Shown here one piece after another: positions 25,645-34,334 of a DNA stretch of 64,000 bases. Every line of letters begins with the position of its first letter. Position 1 is the stretch's first letter. The stretch spans positions 186,001 through 250,000 of the forward strand of contig NZ_DDHJ01000001.1 of assembly GCF_002338065.1 (NCBI RefSeq). The letters run 5' to 3'. Made by a program: the position numbers and the translations under genes. The notes under the pieces are model-generated. The model had not been told where the DNA came from and made no database searches. It worked only from the letters and a program-made list of their open reading frames with translations. Origin of the DNA: Pseudomonas sp. UBA1879 (lineage in GTDB: Bacteria; Pseudomonadota; Gammaproteobacteria; Pseudomonadales; Pseudomonadaceae).

Positions 25645-26427
25645 TCAGGCGGAGGTGCGCGCGATGGTTTCGTCGCTGCGCAACGTGAAGATTTCGTAGC
25701 CGGTGGCGGTTACCAGGATGGTGTGTTCCCACTGCGCCGACAGCTTGCGGTCCTTGGTGATAGCGGTCCAGCCGTCACCCAGCAGACGTGTGTCAGCCTT
25801 GCCTTGGTTGATCATCGGCTCGATGGTGAAGGTCATGCCTTCCTTGAGTTCCATCAAGGTGCCCGCCTTGCCGTAGTGCAGCACTTGCGGCTCTTCGTGG
25901 AAAACCTTGCCAATGCCATGGCCGCAGTACTCTCTCACCACGGAGAAACCATTCTTTTCCGCGTGTTTCTGGATGACTTCACCGATATCACCCAGGTGCG
26001 CGCCTGGCTTGACGATTTCGATGCCTTTATAAAGGCATTCCTGAGTGATCTTTGACAGACGTTCGGCCCATTCCGGGACCTTGCCTACGTGGAACATCTT
26101 GCTCGTATCGCCGTGGTAGCCGTCTTTGATCACCGTCACGTCGATATTCAGTACATCGCCTTCCTTCAGCGGTTTCTCGTTCGGAATACCGTGGCACACG
26201 ACATGGTTGATCGAGGTGCAGATGGATTTGGGGAAGCCTTTGTAATTCAGCGGGGCAGGAATGGCTTTCTGCTCGTTGACGATGTAATCGTGGCACAGGC
26301 GATCCAGTTCGTCGGTGGTGACGCCGGGCTTGACGTACGGCCCGATCATTTCCAGGACCTCTGCGGCCAGACGGCCGGCGATACGCATCTTTTCGATGTC
26401 TTCAGGGGTTTTGAGGGTAACGGTCAT
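25645..26427 (-). CDS. map: Methionine aminopeptidase type I
   Basis: Map removes the initiator Met from nascent proteins. The 260-residue protein has the five metal ligands of the pita-bread fold in context: IDVTVIKDGYHGDTSKMF (two Asp), GHGIGKVFHEEP (His), TFTIEPMINQG (Glu) and WEHTILVT (Glu). It is transcribed divergently from rpsB, as in most gammaproteobacteria, and precedes glnD by 50 bases on the same strand. Confidence 0.96.
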   Translation of the reverse strand: MTVTLKTPEDIEKMRIAGRLAAEVLEMIGPYVKPGVTTDELDRLCHDYIVNEQKAIPAPLNYKGFPKSICTSINHVVCHGIPNEKPLKEGDVLNIDVTVIKDGYHGDTSKMFHVGKVPEWAERLSKITQECLYKGIEIVKPGAHLGDIGEVIQKHAEKNGFSVVREYCGHGIGKVFHEEPQVLHYGKAGTLMELKEGMTFTIEPMINQGKADTRLLGDGWTAITKDRKLSAQWEHTILVTATGYEIFTLRSDETIARTSA

Positions 26428-26595
26428 ACAAGGCTCTCTCGGCGCGGCCAGGCCGCAGCAAAAATCGGAAAAACGCGATTCTACCAGACCGACGGCGAGC
26501 GGGTTATCATCGCTTCCTTTATAGGGGCAGACGGTGCCAGTATCCGGTAACCCGGCGCAGGCAAAAGCCTCGACAAAACAGGCGCTTATTTCAGG

Positions 26596-26624
26596 TTCCG
26601 TTATTCAGACTTTTGTGATATAAA
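26596..26624 (+). promoter_or_regulatory. Probable sigma-70 promoter of rpsB
   Basis: TATAAA at 26619-26624 is followed by AT, with a partial -35 (TTCCGT) 17 bases upstream. Transcription would start near 26631 and give a leader of about 130 bases before rpsB. Confidence 0.55.
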
Positions 26625-26634
26625 ATGCGCCGCT

Positions 26635-26763
26635 TTACGGGGTATACCCCGAAAGCTCAAACCCACACACGTGTCGACACGATGACCTGGGTGCCCTCGG
26701 CTCATGCCGTTGGTTGGTCATTGGGATACGTGGAGGCCTAACCCGACTTATCAAGGAACTATC
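26635..26763 (+). ncRNA. rpsB leader, S2 autoregulatory RNA (t44-type)
   Basis: The leader begins with a short stem (CGGGGTATACCCCG). It continues with CCCTCGGCTCATGCCG, TTGGTTGGTC and GGGATACGTGGAGG. I recall these last elements as nearly identical to the E. coli rpsB leader, where ribosomal protein S2 represses its own operon and where the t44/tff RNA was described. Conservation outside the coding region supports an RNA regulatory element. Confidence 0.75.
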
Positions 26764-27498
26764 ATGTCCCAAGTCAACATGCGCGATATGCTGAAGGCCG
26801 GTGTGCACTTCGGTCACCAAACCCGTTACTGGAACCCGAAAATGGGCAAGTACATTTTCGGCGCGCGCAACAAGATTCACATCATCAACCTTGAAAAAAC
26901 CCTGCCTATGTTCAACGACGCTCTGACGTTCGTAGAGCGTCTGGCTCAGGGCAAAAACAAGATTCTGTTCGTCGGCACCAAGCGCTCTGCTGGCAAGATC
27001 GTTGCTGAAGAAGCAGCACGTTGCGGTTCGCCGTTCGTCGATCACCGCTGGTTGGGCGGCATGCTGACCAACTTCAAAACCATCCGTGCCTCCATCAAGC
27101 GTCTGCGCGAGCTGGAAGTTCAGGCTGAAGACGGTACGTTCGCCAAGCTGACCAAGAAAGAGGCGCTGATGCGTACTCGCGATCTGGAAAAGCTGGACCG
27201 TAGCCTGGGTGGTATCAAGGACATGGGCGGTCTGCCAGACGCACTGTTCGTGATCGACGTTGACCACGAGCGCATCGCGATCACCGAAGCCAACAAGCTG
27301 GGTATCCCGGTCATCGGCGTTGTCGATACCAACAGCAGCCCGGAAGGCGTTGACTACATCATTCCAGGTAACGATGACGCCATTCGCGCCATCCAGCTGT
27401 ACATGGGTTCGATGGCTGACGCTGTCATCCGTGGTCGCAACAACGTTGCTGGCGGCACTGAAGTTTACGCTGAAGAAGCGGCAACTGCTGCCGAGTAA
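26764..27498 (+). CDS. rpsB: 30S ribosomal protein S2
   Basis: S2 binds the head-body junction of the small subunit. The 244-residue protein starts MSQVNMRDMLKAGVHFGHQT and contains the family blocks NPKMGKYIFGARN, HRWLGGMLTNFKT and DTNSSPEGVDYIIPGNDDA. The frame opens at 26704, but the ATG at 26764 follows AAGGAAC and is the family start. Its leader carries the S2 element. Codon use is that of a highly expressed gene. Confidence 0.97.
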   Translation: MSQVNMRDMLKAGVHFGHQTRYWNPKMGKYIFGARNKIHIINLEKTLPMFNDALTFVERLAQGKNKILFVGTKRSAGKIVAEEAARCGSPFVDHRWLGGMLTNFKTIRASIKRLRELEVQAEDGTFAKLTKKEALMRTRDLEKLDRSLGGIKDMGGLPDALFVIDVDHERIAITEANKLGIPVIGVVDTNSSPEGVDYIIPGNDDAIRAIQLYMGSMADAVIRGRNNVAGGTEVYAEEAATAAE

Positions 27499-27528
27499 TC
27501 GACGCCTCAGCGTCTGACTCGGTACGCG

Positions 27529-27553
27529 AAAAGGGGGCTCGGCCCCCTTTTTG
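27529..27553 (+). terminator. Attenuator/terminator between rpsB and tsf
   Basis: AAAAGGGGGC, a short loop and GCCCCCTTTTT form an 8-bp G+C stem with a T-run. It lies about 130 bases before tsf and probably sets the S2:EF-Ts ratio by partial termination. Confidence 0.8.
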
Positions 27554-27683
27554 CCACCTCGAAAACCATCTGGCGTTGCCGCTGACTCAGTTGTCATGCG
27601 CAGCTGTCACCATGGCTTTTCAAGAATTTGAACGCCCGCACGGCGGGTGGAATGGTTGAAGACCTATCCAAGAGGATTTTGAA

Positions 27684-28547
27684 ATGGCAGAGATTACTGC
27701 AGCGTTGGTCAAAGAACTGCGCGAGCGTACTGGCGAAGGCATGATGGACTGCAAAAAGGCCTTGACCAAGGCTGGCGGCGACATCGAAAAAGCCATCGAC
27801 GATATGCGTGCTTCGGGCGCAATCAAGGCCGCTAAAAAAGCAGGCAACGTGGCTGCTGAAGGCGCCATCGCAATCAAGGACAACGGTAAGCGCGCTGTCC
27901 TGATCGAAGTCAACTCGCAGACCGACTTCCTGGCACTGCAAGACGACTTCAAGAACTTCGTCACTTCCAGCGTCACCAAGGCATTCGATCAATCTGAGCT
28001 CACGGTTGAGCAACTGATCGAAGCTCAGGAAACCGAGCGTACCGCTTTGGTTGCCAAAGTAGGTGAAAACGTCAACATCCGTCGTCTGGCGCGTGTTGAA
28101 GGCGATGTACTGGGTTCTTACCTGCACGGCAACAAGATCGGCGTTGTTGTGGCTCTGAAAGGCGGCGACGCCGAGCTGGCCAAAGACATCGCGATGCACG
28201 TTGCTGCCAGCAACCCCGAGTTCCTGCTGCCTTCGGACGTTTCGGCTGAAGCGATCGAGCGCGAGAAGAATGTCTTCCTGCAGCTGAACGAAGACAAGAT
28301 CAAAGGCAAGCCTGCCGAGATCGCCGACAAGATGGTTCAAGGCCGCATCACCAAGTTCCTGGCTGAAGCCAGTCTGGTCGAGCAAGCGTTCGTCAAGAAT
28401 CCGGAAATCAAGGTCGGTGAACTGGCCAAGAAAGCCGGCGCCGAAATCGTTTCGTTCACCTACTTCAAAGTAGGTGAAGGCATCGAGAAGCCAGTCGACA
28501 ACTTCGCTGAAGAAGTCGCTGCTCAAGTAGCTGCCAGCAAGCAATAA
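27684..28547 (+). CDS. tsf: Elongation factor Ts
   Basis: EF-Ts recycles EF-Tu by exchanging GDP for GTP. The 287-residue protein has the N-terminal UBA-like segment (LVKELRERTGEGMMDCKKAL), the EF-Tu-contacting VNSQTDFLA block (Asp-Phe pair that invades the G domain) and the C-terminal dimerisation module. The length is normal. It follows rpsB as in nearly all bacteria and is closed by a strong terminator at 28570. Confidence 0.97.
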   Translation: MAEITAALVKELRERTGEGMMDCKKALTKAGGDIEKAIDDMRASGAIKAAKKAGNVAAEGAIAIKDNGKRAVLIEVNSQTDFLALQDDFKNFVTSSVTKAFDQSELTVEQLIEAQETERTALVAKVGENVNIRRLARVEGDVLGSYLHGNKIGVVVALKGGDAELAKDIAMHVAASNPEFLLPSDVSAEAIEREKNVFLQLNEDKIKGKPAEIADKMVQGRITKFLAEASLVEQAFVKNPEIKVGELAKKAGAEIVSFTYFKVGEGIEKPVDNFAEEVAAQVAASKQ

Positions 28548-28569
28548 GACGGTTCTCCAACTGTCGATC

Positions 28570-28606
28570 AAAGAGGCTGCCCGCTCACGCGCGCAGCCTC
28601 TTTGTC
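28570..28606 (+). terminator. Intrinsic terminator after tsf
   Basis: An 11-bp stem AAAGAGGCTGC / GCAGCCTCTTT with a 12-base loop is followed by TTTGTC. It separates the rpsB-tsf unit from pyrH. Confidence 0.85.
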
Positions 28607-28738
28607 AAAACGGCACGAGGATTTATTTTTCGGGCAGGGTCGGCTCGCGAGGCTGCGAATTCCTGACGAAGTAGCCTAGAGTTACCGCAGGCTGAAAATG
28701 GCCGCAGATTTTTTTAAACGCCGCAGGAGAGATTCGCA

Positions 28739-29482
28739 ATGGCTCAGCAGGGCAGTGGTTATCAAGCTCGCTATAAACGCATTCTACTCAAGCTCAGCGG
28801 CGAGGCCCTGATGGGGTCCGAAGAGTTCGGCATCGATCCTAAAGTGCTGGATCGCATGGCGCTGGAAGTGGGTCAACTGGTCGGCATCGGTGTTCAGGTC
28901 GGCCTGGTCATTGGCGGTGGCAACCTGTTCCGCGGGGCTGCGCTCAGTGCTGCCGGCATGGACCGCGTCACCGGTGACCATATGGGTATGCTGGCCACTG
29001 TGATGAACGCTCTGGCCATGCGCGACGCCCTGGAGCGCGCCAATATTTCCGCCATCGTGATGTCGGCCATTTCGATGGTAGGTGTGACTGATCACTACGA
29101 TCGTCGCAAGGCGATGCGTCACCTGAACGCCAAGGAAGTGGTAATTTTCGCCGCAGGCACCGGTAACCCGTTCTTCACCACCGATTCCGCAGCATGTCTG
29201 CGTGCGATCGAAATCGATGCCGATGTCGTGTTGAAAGCAACGAAGGTCGATGGTGTGTACACTGCCGATCCATTCAAAGACCCGCATGCCGAGAAGTTCG
29301 ATCATCTCACTTACGATGAAGTGCTGGATCGCAAGCTGGGCGTAATGGATTTGACGGCCATTTGCCTGTGCCGTGACCACAAGATGCCGCTGCGTGTCTT
29401 CAATATGAACAAACCCGGCGCCCTGCTGAATATCGTGCATGGCGGCGCGGAAGGAACCTTGATCGAGGAAGGCGAACAATGA
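28739..29482 (+). CDS. pyrH: UMP kinase
   Basis: PyrH phosphorylates UMP to UDP and belongs to the amino-acid-kinase fold. The 247-residue protein shows KLSGEALMG near the N-terminus (phosphate site), VIGGGNLFRG and the TGNPFFTTDSAA nucleotide-binding block. The ATG at 28739 has AGGAGAG upstream. It overlaps frr by four bases (ATGA) and heads the long operon that runs towards lpxB. Confidence 0.96.
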   Translation: MAQQGSGYQARYKRILLKLSGEALMGSEEFGIDPKVLDRMALEVGQLVGIGVQVGLVIGGGNLFRGAALSAAGMDRVTGDHMGMLATVMNALAMRDALERANISAIVMSAISMVGVTDHYDRRKAMRHLNAKEVVIFAAGTGNPFFTTDSAACLRAIEIDADVVLKATKVDGVYTADPFKDPHAEKFDHLTYDEVLDRKLGVMDLTAICLCRDHKMPLRVFNMNKPGALLNIVHGGAEGTLIEEGEQ

Positions 29483-30036
29483 TCAACGAAATCAAAAAAG
29501 ACGCTCAAGCGCGCATGCAGAAATCCATTGAATCCTTGCACCACGCGTTTGGGCAGATTCGTACGGGCAAGGCTCACCCCAGCATCCTGGGCAACGTGAT
29601 GGTCCCTTATTACGGGGCAGACACCCCGTTGAGCGGTGTCGCCAACGTCACGGTCAAGGATTCCCGGACCCTGCAGGTCGTAGCGTTCGAGCGCAATATG
29701 CTCGCCGCGGTCGACAAGGCGATCCAGAGCGCCGGTCTGAACCTCAACCCGACCAACCTGGGTGAGCTGCTGCTGATCACCATGCCAGCCTTGACCGAAG
29801 AAACCCGTAAGGGCTTCACCAAACAGGCGCGCAGCGCAGCGGAAGACGCACGGGTGGCTGTGCGTAACATTCGTCGTGATGCGTTGGGTGATTTGAAGAA
29901 GCTGGTCAAGGACAAGGAAATCAGTGAAGACGAAGAGCGCCGCGGTACGGCTGAAATCGACAAGCTGATCAAAGACTTCGAGGCGCAGATCACCAAGGCC
30001 ACTGAAGAGAAAGAAAAAGACCTGATGGCCGTATAA
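29479..30036 (+). CDS. frr: Ribosome recycling factor
   Basis: RRF splits post-termination ribosomes together with EF-G. The 185-residue protein has the typical start (INEIKKDAQARMQKSIE), the conserved FGQIRTGKAHPSIL segment, VPYYGADTPL and the C-terminal helix with VRNIRRDA. It is coupled to pyrH by a four-base overlap and ends 16 bases before uppS. Confidence 0.97.
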   Translation: MINEIKKDAQARMQKSIESLHHAFGQIRTGKAHPSILGNVMVPYYGADTPLSGVANVTVKDSRTLQVVAFERNMLAAVDKAIQSAGLNLNPTNLGELLLITMPALTEETRKGFTKQARSAAEDARVAVRNIRRDALGDLKKLVKDKEISEDEERRGTAEIDKLIKDFEAQITKATEEKEKDLMAV

Positions 30037-30052
30037 GGGTCAGGAAGCTTTC

Positions 30053-30808
30053 ATGGAAAAGACAAAGCTGGCTGTGCCCTCGTCGGTACCGCGTCATGTC
30101 GCGATCATCATGGATGGGAACAATCGCTGGGCTAAAAAGCGTCTGTTACCGGGTGTGGCGGGTCATAAGGCTGGCGTAGATGCTGTTCGAGCCGTTATCG
30201 AAGTGTGTGCCGAGGCCAAGGTCGAGGTGCTGACGCTGTTCGCCTTCTCAAGCGAGAACTGGCAGCGTCCGGCCGAAGAAGTCGGCGCGCTGATGGAACT
30301 GTTCTTCACGGCGCTGCGTCGCGAGACCAAGCGCCTGAACGAAAACGGCATCAGCCTGCGCATTATCGGCGACCGTTCACGTTTCCATCCCGAGCTGCAG
30401 GCCGCGATTCGAGAGGCTGAGGCGCGGACGGCCGGCAACACTCGCTTTGTCTTGCAAATCGCCGCCAACTATGGCGGCCAGTGGGACATCGCTCAGGCGG
30501 CGCAGCGTCTGGCGCGTGAAGTCCAAGCCGGGCATCTGCGTCCGGATGACATCACGCCCGAGCTGTTGCAGACGTGCCTGGCCACCGGCGATCTGCCCTT
30601 GCCGGACCTGTGCATCCGCACGGGTGGCGAGCACCGCATCAGTAATTTCCTGCTTTGGCAGCTGGCGTATGCCGAGCTGTATTTCTCCGACCTGTTCTGG
30701 CCGGACTTCAAACACGATGCCATGCGCGCTGCGCTGGCCGATTTCGCTTCCCGCCAACGCCGCTTTGGTAAGACCAGCGAGCAGGTAGAAGCTGGAGCCC
30801 GTGCTTAA
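30053..30808 (+). CDS. uppS: Undecaprenyl diphosphate synthase
   Basis: UppS adds isopentenyl units in cis to farnesyl diphosphate to make the C55 carrier of peptidoglycan and O-antigen. The 251-residue protein has VAIIMDGNNRWAKKR with the catalytic Asp at D21, then GHKAGVDAVR, FAFSSENWQRP and CIRTGGEHRISNFLLWQ. The length is normal. Its stop overlaps the cdsA start (TAATG). Confidence 0.96.
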   Translation: MEKTKLAVPSSVPRHVAIIMDGNNRWAKKRLLPGVAGHKAGVDAVRAVIEVCAEAKVEVLTLFAFSSENWQRPAEEVGALMELFFTALRRETKRLNENGISLRIIGDRSRFHPELQAAIREAEARTAGNTRFVLQIAANYGGQWDIAQAAQRLAREVQAGHLRPDDITPELLQTCLATGDLPLPDLCIRTGGEHRISNFLLWQLAYAELYFSDLFWPDFKHDAMRAALADFASRQRRFGKTSEQVEAGARA

Positions 30809-31626
30809 TGCTTAAACAACGAATCATTACGGCGCTGATCCTCGCGCCACTGGCGCTATGCGGCTTTTTCCTGCTGGAGGGCGGCAGCTTCGCGCTGTTC
30901 ATCGGGGCGGTGGTCGCATTGGGTGCCTGGGAGTGGGCGCGACTTGCCGGTTTCGAGCGTCAGTCGATTCGCGTCGGCTATGCGGCCGTGGTCGCACTGT
31001 TGTTGTTTCTGCTGTACCTGCTGCCTGGGTTGGCGCCCTGGTTGCTGGTGGCGGCGCTGATCTGGTGGTTGGCGGCGACATGGCTGGTGCTGACGTACCC
31101 CGAGTCCAGCGAGCACTGGTCCAGTGTGGTCTGCAAGTTGGTGATAGGCCTGCTGATTCTGTTGCCCGCCTGGCAGGGGCTCATCCTCATCAAGCTCGCC
31201 CCTATGGGCAACTGGCTGATCCTATCGGTCATGGTGTTGGTGTGGGGCGCCGATATCGGTGCGTACTTTTCCGGCAAGGCATTCGGCAAGCGCAAGCTGG
31301 CGCCCAAAGTCAGCCCCGGCAAAAGCTGGGAAGGTTTGTATGGCGGACTGGCGGCGTGTTTGCTGATCACCCTGATCGTAGGTGTGAACCGCGGTTGGGC
31401 AGTGTCTGAAATTCTGTTTTCTCTGGTGTGCGCAGCGATCGTGGTGCTGGTGTCGGTGGTTGGCGACCTCACCGAAAGCATGTTCAAGCGTAAATCCGGG
31501 GTCAAGGACAGCAGCAATCTGCTGCCGGGTCACGGCGGGGTGCTGGATCGAATCGACAGCTTGACGGCGGCGATTCCGGTGTTTGCCCTGTTGCTCTGGG
31601 CCGCAAAAGATTGGGGCCTGATGTGA
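30808..31626 (+). CDS. cdsA: Phosphatidate cytidylyltransferase
   Basis: CdsA makes CDP-diacylglycerol from phosphatidic acid and CTP in the inner membrane. The 272-residue protein has about eight hydrophobic segments and the family signature near its C-terminus (GDLTESMFKR, then KDSSNLLPGHGGVLDRIDS, about 221-250). It is linked to uppS by a one-base overlap, and dxr begins inside its last codons. Confidence 0.95.
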   Translation: MLKQRIITALILAPLALCGFFLLEGGSFALFIGAVVALGAWEWARLAGFERQSIRVGYAAVVALLLFLLYLLPGLAPWLLVAALIWWLAATWLVLTYPESSEHWSSVVCKLVIGLLILLPAWQGLILIKLAPMGNWLILSVMVLVWGADIGAYFSGKAFGKRKLAPKVSPGKSWEGLYGGLAACLLITLIVGVNRGWAVSEILFSLVCAAIVVLVSVVGDLTESMFKRKSGVKDSSNLLPGHGGVLDRIDSLTAAIPVFALLLWAAKDWGLM

Positions 31627-32813
31627 GCCAGGCTCAACATATTACCGTTCTTGGCGCCACTGGCTCGGTGGGGCTGAGCACCCTCGACGTCATCGCACGT
31701 CACCCGGACCGATACAACGTCTTTGCTCTCACCGGTTTTACCCGGTTAGCCGAATTGCTGGCGCTGTGCGTTCGCCATACCCCTCGGTTCGCTGTGGTGC
31801 CGACGGCAGAAGCAGCACGCCAGTTAGAAGACGGTCTGTTCACGGCCGGTGTGGACACTCGCGTATTGGTGGGGGAGGGCGGCTTGTGTGAGGTGTCTGC
31901 TCATCCTCAGGTCGACACCGTACTGGCCGCCATCGTGGGTGCGGCCGGCTTGCGTCCGACCCTGGCGGCGGTAGAGGCAGGCAAGAAAGTGCTGCTGGCT
32001 AACAAGGAAGCCCTGGTCATGTCGGGTGCCTTGTTCATGCAGGCCGTGCGACGCAGTGGCACGGTTCTGTTGCCGCTCGACAGTGAACACAATGCGATCT
32101 TTCAGTGTCTGCCGGGCAACTACGCGAACGGCCTGGACTCGGTGGGCGTACGTCGCGTCTTGCTGACCGCCTCCGGTGGTCCGTTTCGCGAAACCCCGCT
32201 GCCGGAGCTGGAACACGTTTCGCCCGAGCAGGCTTGCGCGCATCCGAACTGGTCCATGGGGCGCAAGATTTCTGTCGATTCCGCCAGCATGATGAACAAA
32301 GGGCTCGAACTGATCGAAGCCTGCTGGCTGTTCGATACTTCACCGTCGCGTATTGAGGTGGTGATTCATCCTCAAAGCGTCATCCACTCGATGGTGGATT
32401 ACGTAGACGGTTCGGTCCTTGCGCAGTTGGGCAACCCTGACATGCGTACGCCGATTGCTCACGCGCTGGCTTGGCCAGAGCGCATCGATTCCGGGGTCGC
32501 GCCGCTCAACCTTTTCAGTGTCGGCCGCCTGGACTTCCAGGCCCCGGACGAAGAGCGCTTCCCATGCCTGCGTCTGGCGCGGCAAGCTGCCGAGGCGGGT
32601 GACAGTGCTCCTGCGGTGCTGAATGCTGCGAACGAAGTGGCGGTCGCGGCGTTTCTCGACCGGCGCATTCGCTTTCCGGAAATCGCGAGTATGATCGACG
32701 AGGTCTTGAACCTCGAATCCGTGATCGCGGTGAGCGAGCTGGAAACAGTGTTCGAAGTCGATGCCAGGGCTCGTGCGCTGGCTGAGCAGTGGCTGGGGCG
32801 CCATGGCCGTTAA
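31623..32813 (+). CDS. dxr: 1-deoxy-D-xylulose 5-phosphate reductoisomerase
   Basis: Dxr (IspC) makes 2-C-methyl-D-erythritol 4-phosphate, the committed step of the MEP isoprenoid pathway. The 396-residue protein has the NADPH loop LGATGSVGLSTLD near residues 11-23, the PLDSEHNAIFQCL metal-site region and MGRKISVDSASMMNKGLE. The frame opens at 31611. I choose the GTG at 31623 because it overlaps the cdsA stop (GTGA) and gives the usual N-terminus. Two other MEP genes, ispD and ispF, lie at 52.3 and 56.5 kb. Confidence 0.94.
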   Translation: MSQAQHITVLGATGSVGLSTLDVIARHPDRYNVFALTGFTRLAELLALCVRHTPRFAVVPTAEAARQLEDGLFTAGVDTRVLVGEGGLCEVSAHPQVDTVLAAIVGAAGLRPTLAAVEAGKKVLLANKEALVMSGALFMQAVRRSGTVLLPLDSEHNAIFQCLPGNYANGLDSVGVRRVLLTASGGPFRETPLPELEHVSPEQACAHPNWSMGRKISVDSASMMNKGLELIEACWLFDTSPSRIEVVIHPQSVIHSMVDYVDGSVLAQLGNPDMRTPIAHALAWPERIDSGVAPLNLFSVGRLDFQAPDEERFPCLRLARQAAEAGDSAPAVLNAANEVAVAAFLDRRIRFPEIASMIDEVLNLESVIAVSELETVFEVDARARALAEQWLGRHGR

Positions 32814-32906
32814 GTCGCGCATGCCGCTTGCCACTGTGCCATCGTCGTGGGTCAGCGGTCGAAGCCCGGCCGCCTGCAACGTCAAACCGGTATCCGGAGA
32901 ACAGCG

Positions 32907-34259
32907 ATGAGTGCGCTTTATATGATTGTCGGCACCCTGATTGCCCTGGGTGTGCTGGTGACTTTTCACGAGTTTGGCCACTTTTGGGTGGCTCGGCGTT
33001 GTGGCGTCAAGGTGCTGCGCTTTTCGGTTGGCTTCGGCATGCCGTTAGTGCGCTGGCACGATCGTAAAGGCACCGAATATGTGGTCGCTGCCATCCCGTT
33101 GGGCGGCTACGTGAAGATGCTTGACGAGCGCGAAGGCGAAGTACCGCCCGAGCTGGTCCACCAGTCTTTCAATCGCAAGACCGTTTATCAGCGCATCGCC
33201 ATCGTCATCGCAGGGCCGGTCGCCAATTTTTTGCTGGCCATCGTATTTTTCTGGGTACTGGCCATGCTGGGCAGTCAGCAAGTGCGTCCCGTCATTGGTG
33301 ATGTGGAGGCGGGCAGCATCGCGGCGAAGGCGGGACTGATTTCCGGGCAGGAAATTGTATCTGTTGATGGCGAACCTACGACCGGTTGGTCGGCGGTCAA
33401 TCTTCAGCTGGTCCGCCGCCTCGGCGAAACCGGCAGTATCGCGATCAAGGTTCGCGACCAGGGGTCCAGTGTCGACACCCCTCACACCCTCGTGCTGGAT
33501 AACTGGCTGAAAGGTGCTGATGAGCCCGATCCCATTCGCTCACTGGGCCTTCGTCCATGGCGTCCGTCCTTGCCGCCTGTGCTGGCTGAGCTCGATCCAG
33601 CGGGACCTGCGCAGGCCGCTGGTCTGAAAACCGGCGACCGTTTGCTGACCCTCGATGGCCAGTCCGTCAACGACTGGCAGCAGGTTGTGGACTGGGTTCG
33701 GAAGCGTCCTGATACCCGGATTTTGCTGAGCGTTGAGCGCGACAGTGCAAAAATCGACGTGCCGGTCACATTGGTCGCCCGCGGAGAAGGCAAGGCGGCG
33801 ATGGGGTATCTCGGCGCCGGGGTAAAAGGTATCGATTGGCCACCGGAAATGCTCCGCGAGGTCAGCTACGGCCCGGTGGCTGCCGTGGTAGAGGGCGCGC
33901 GACGCACGTGGACCATGAGCGTGCTGACCCTCGATTCGCTGAAGAAAATGTTGTTCGGCGAGCTCTCGGTAAAAAACTTGAGCGGACCGATAACCATTGC
34001 TAAAGTGGCGGGCGCTTCGGCCCAGTCAGGTGTCGGTGACTTCTTGAATTTCCTTGCTTATCTGAGCATAAGCCTGGGGGTTCTCAATTTGCTGCCCATT
34101 CCAGTGTTGGACGGGGGGCACTTGCTGTTTTATCTGATCGAGTGGGCGCGTGGTCGTCCACTGTCGGAAAAGGTGCAGGGCTGGGGGGTTCAGATCGGCA
34201 TCAGTCTGGTGGTTGGAGTCATGTTGCTCGCGCTGGTCAACGATCTGGGACGCCTGTAA
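32907..34259 (+). CDS. rseP: Site-2 protease RseP (MucP)
   Basis: RseP is the intramembrane zinc protease that cuts the anti-sigma factor after DegS/AlgW cleavage, releasing the envelope-stress sigma factor (AlgU in Pseudomonas). The 450-residue protein has HEFGH in the first membrane segment (H21, E22, H25), two PDZ domains in the periplasmic part (about 110-290) and VLDGGHL in the third membrane segment. The frame opens at 32847. The ATG at 32907 (MSALYMIVGTL) is the family start, preceded by GGAGAAC. A terminator hairpin separates it from bamA. Confidence 0.94.
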   Translation: MSALYMIVGTLIALGVLVTFHEFGHFWVARRCGVKVLRFSVGFGMPLVRWHDRKGTEYVVAAIPLGGYVKMLDEREGEVPPELVHQSFNRKTVYQRIAIVIAGPVANFLLAIVFFWVLAMLGSQQVRPVIGDVEAGSIAAKAGLISGQEIVSVDGEPTTGWSAVNLQLVRRLGETGSIAIKVRDQGSSVDTPHTLVLDNWLKGADEPDPIRSLGLRPWRPSLPPVLAELDPAGPAQAAGLKTGDRLLTLDGQSVNDWQQVVDWVRKRPDTRILLSVERDSAKIDVPVTLVARGEGKAAMGYLGAGVKGIDWPPEMLREVSYGPVAAVVEGARRTWTMSVLTLDSLKKMLFGELSVKNLSGPITIAKVAGASAQSGVGDFLNFLAYLSISLGVLNLLPIPVLDGGHLLFYLIEWARGRPLSEKVQGWGVQIGISLVVGVMLLALVNDLGRL

Positions 34260-34280
34260 AAGCTACGCTGAATTGTGAAT

Positions 34281-34307
34281 CTGCCGCATTTTGCGGCAGT
34301 TTGTTTA
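34281..34307 (+). terminator. Terminator/attenuator between rseP and bamA
   Basis: A perfect 8-bp stem CTGCCGCA / TGCGGCAG with a 3-base loop is followed by TTTGTTTATT. It lies 28 bases before the bamA start, inside an otherwise continuous operon, so partial read-through is likely. Confidence 0.75.
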
Positions 34308-34334
34308 TTGCCAGTTGGAATAAGAAAGGACTTC

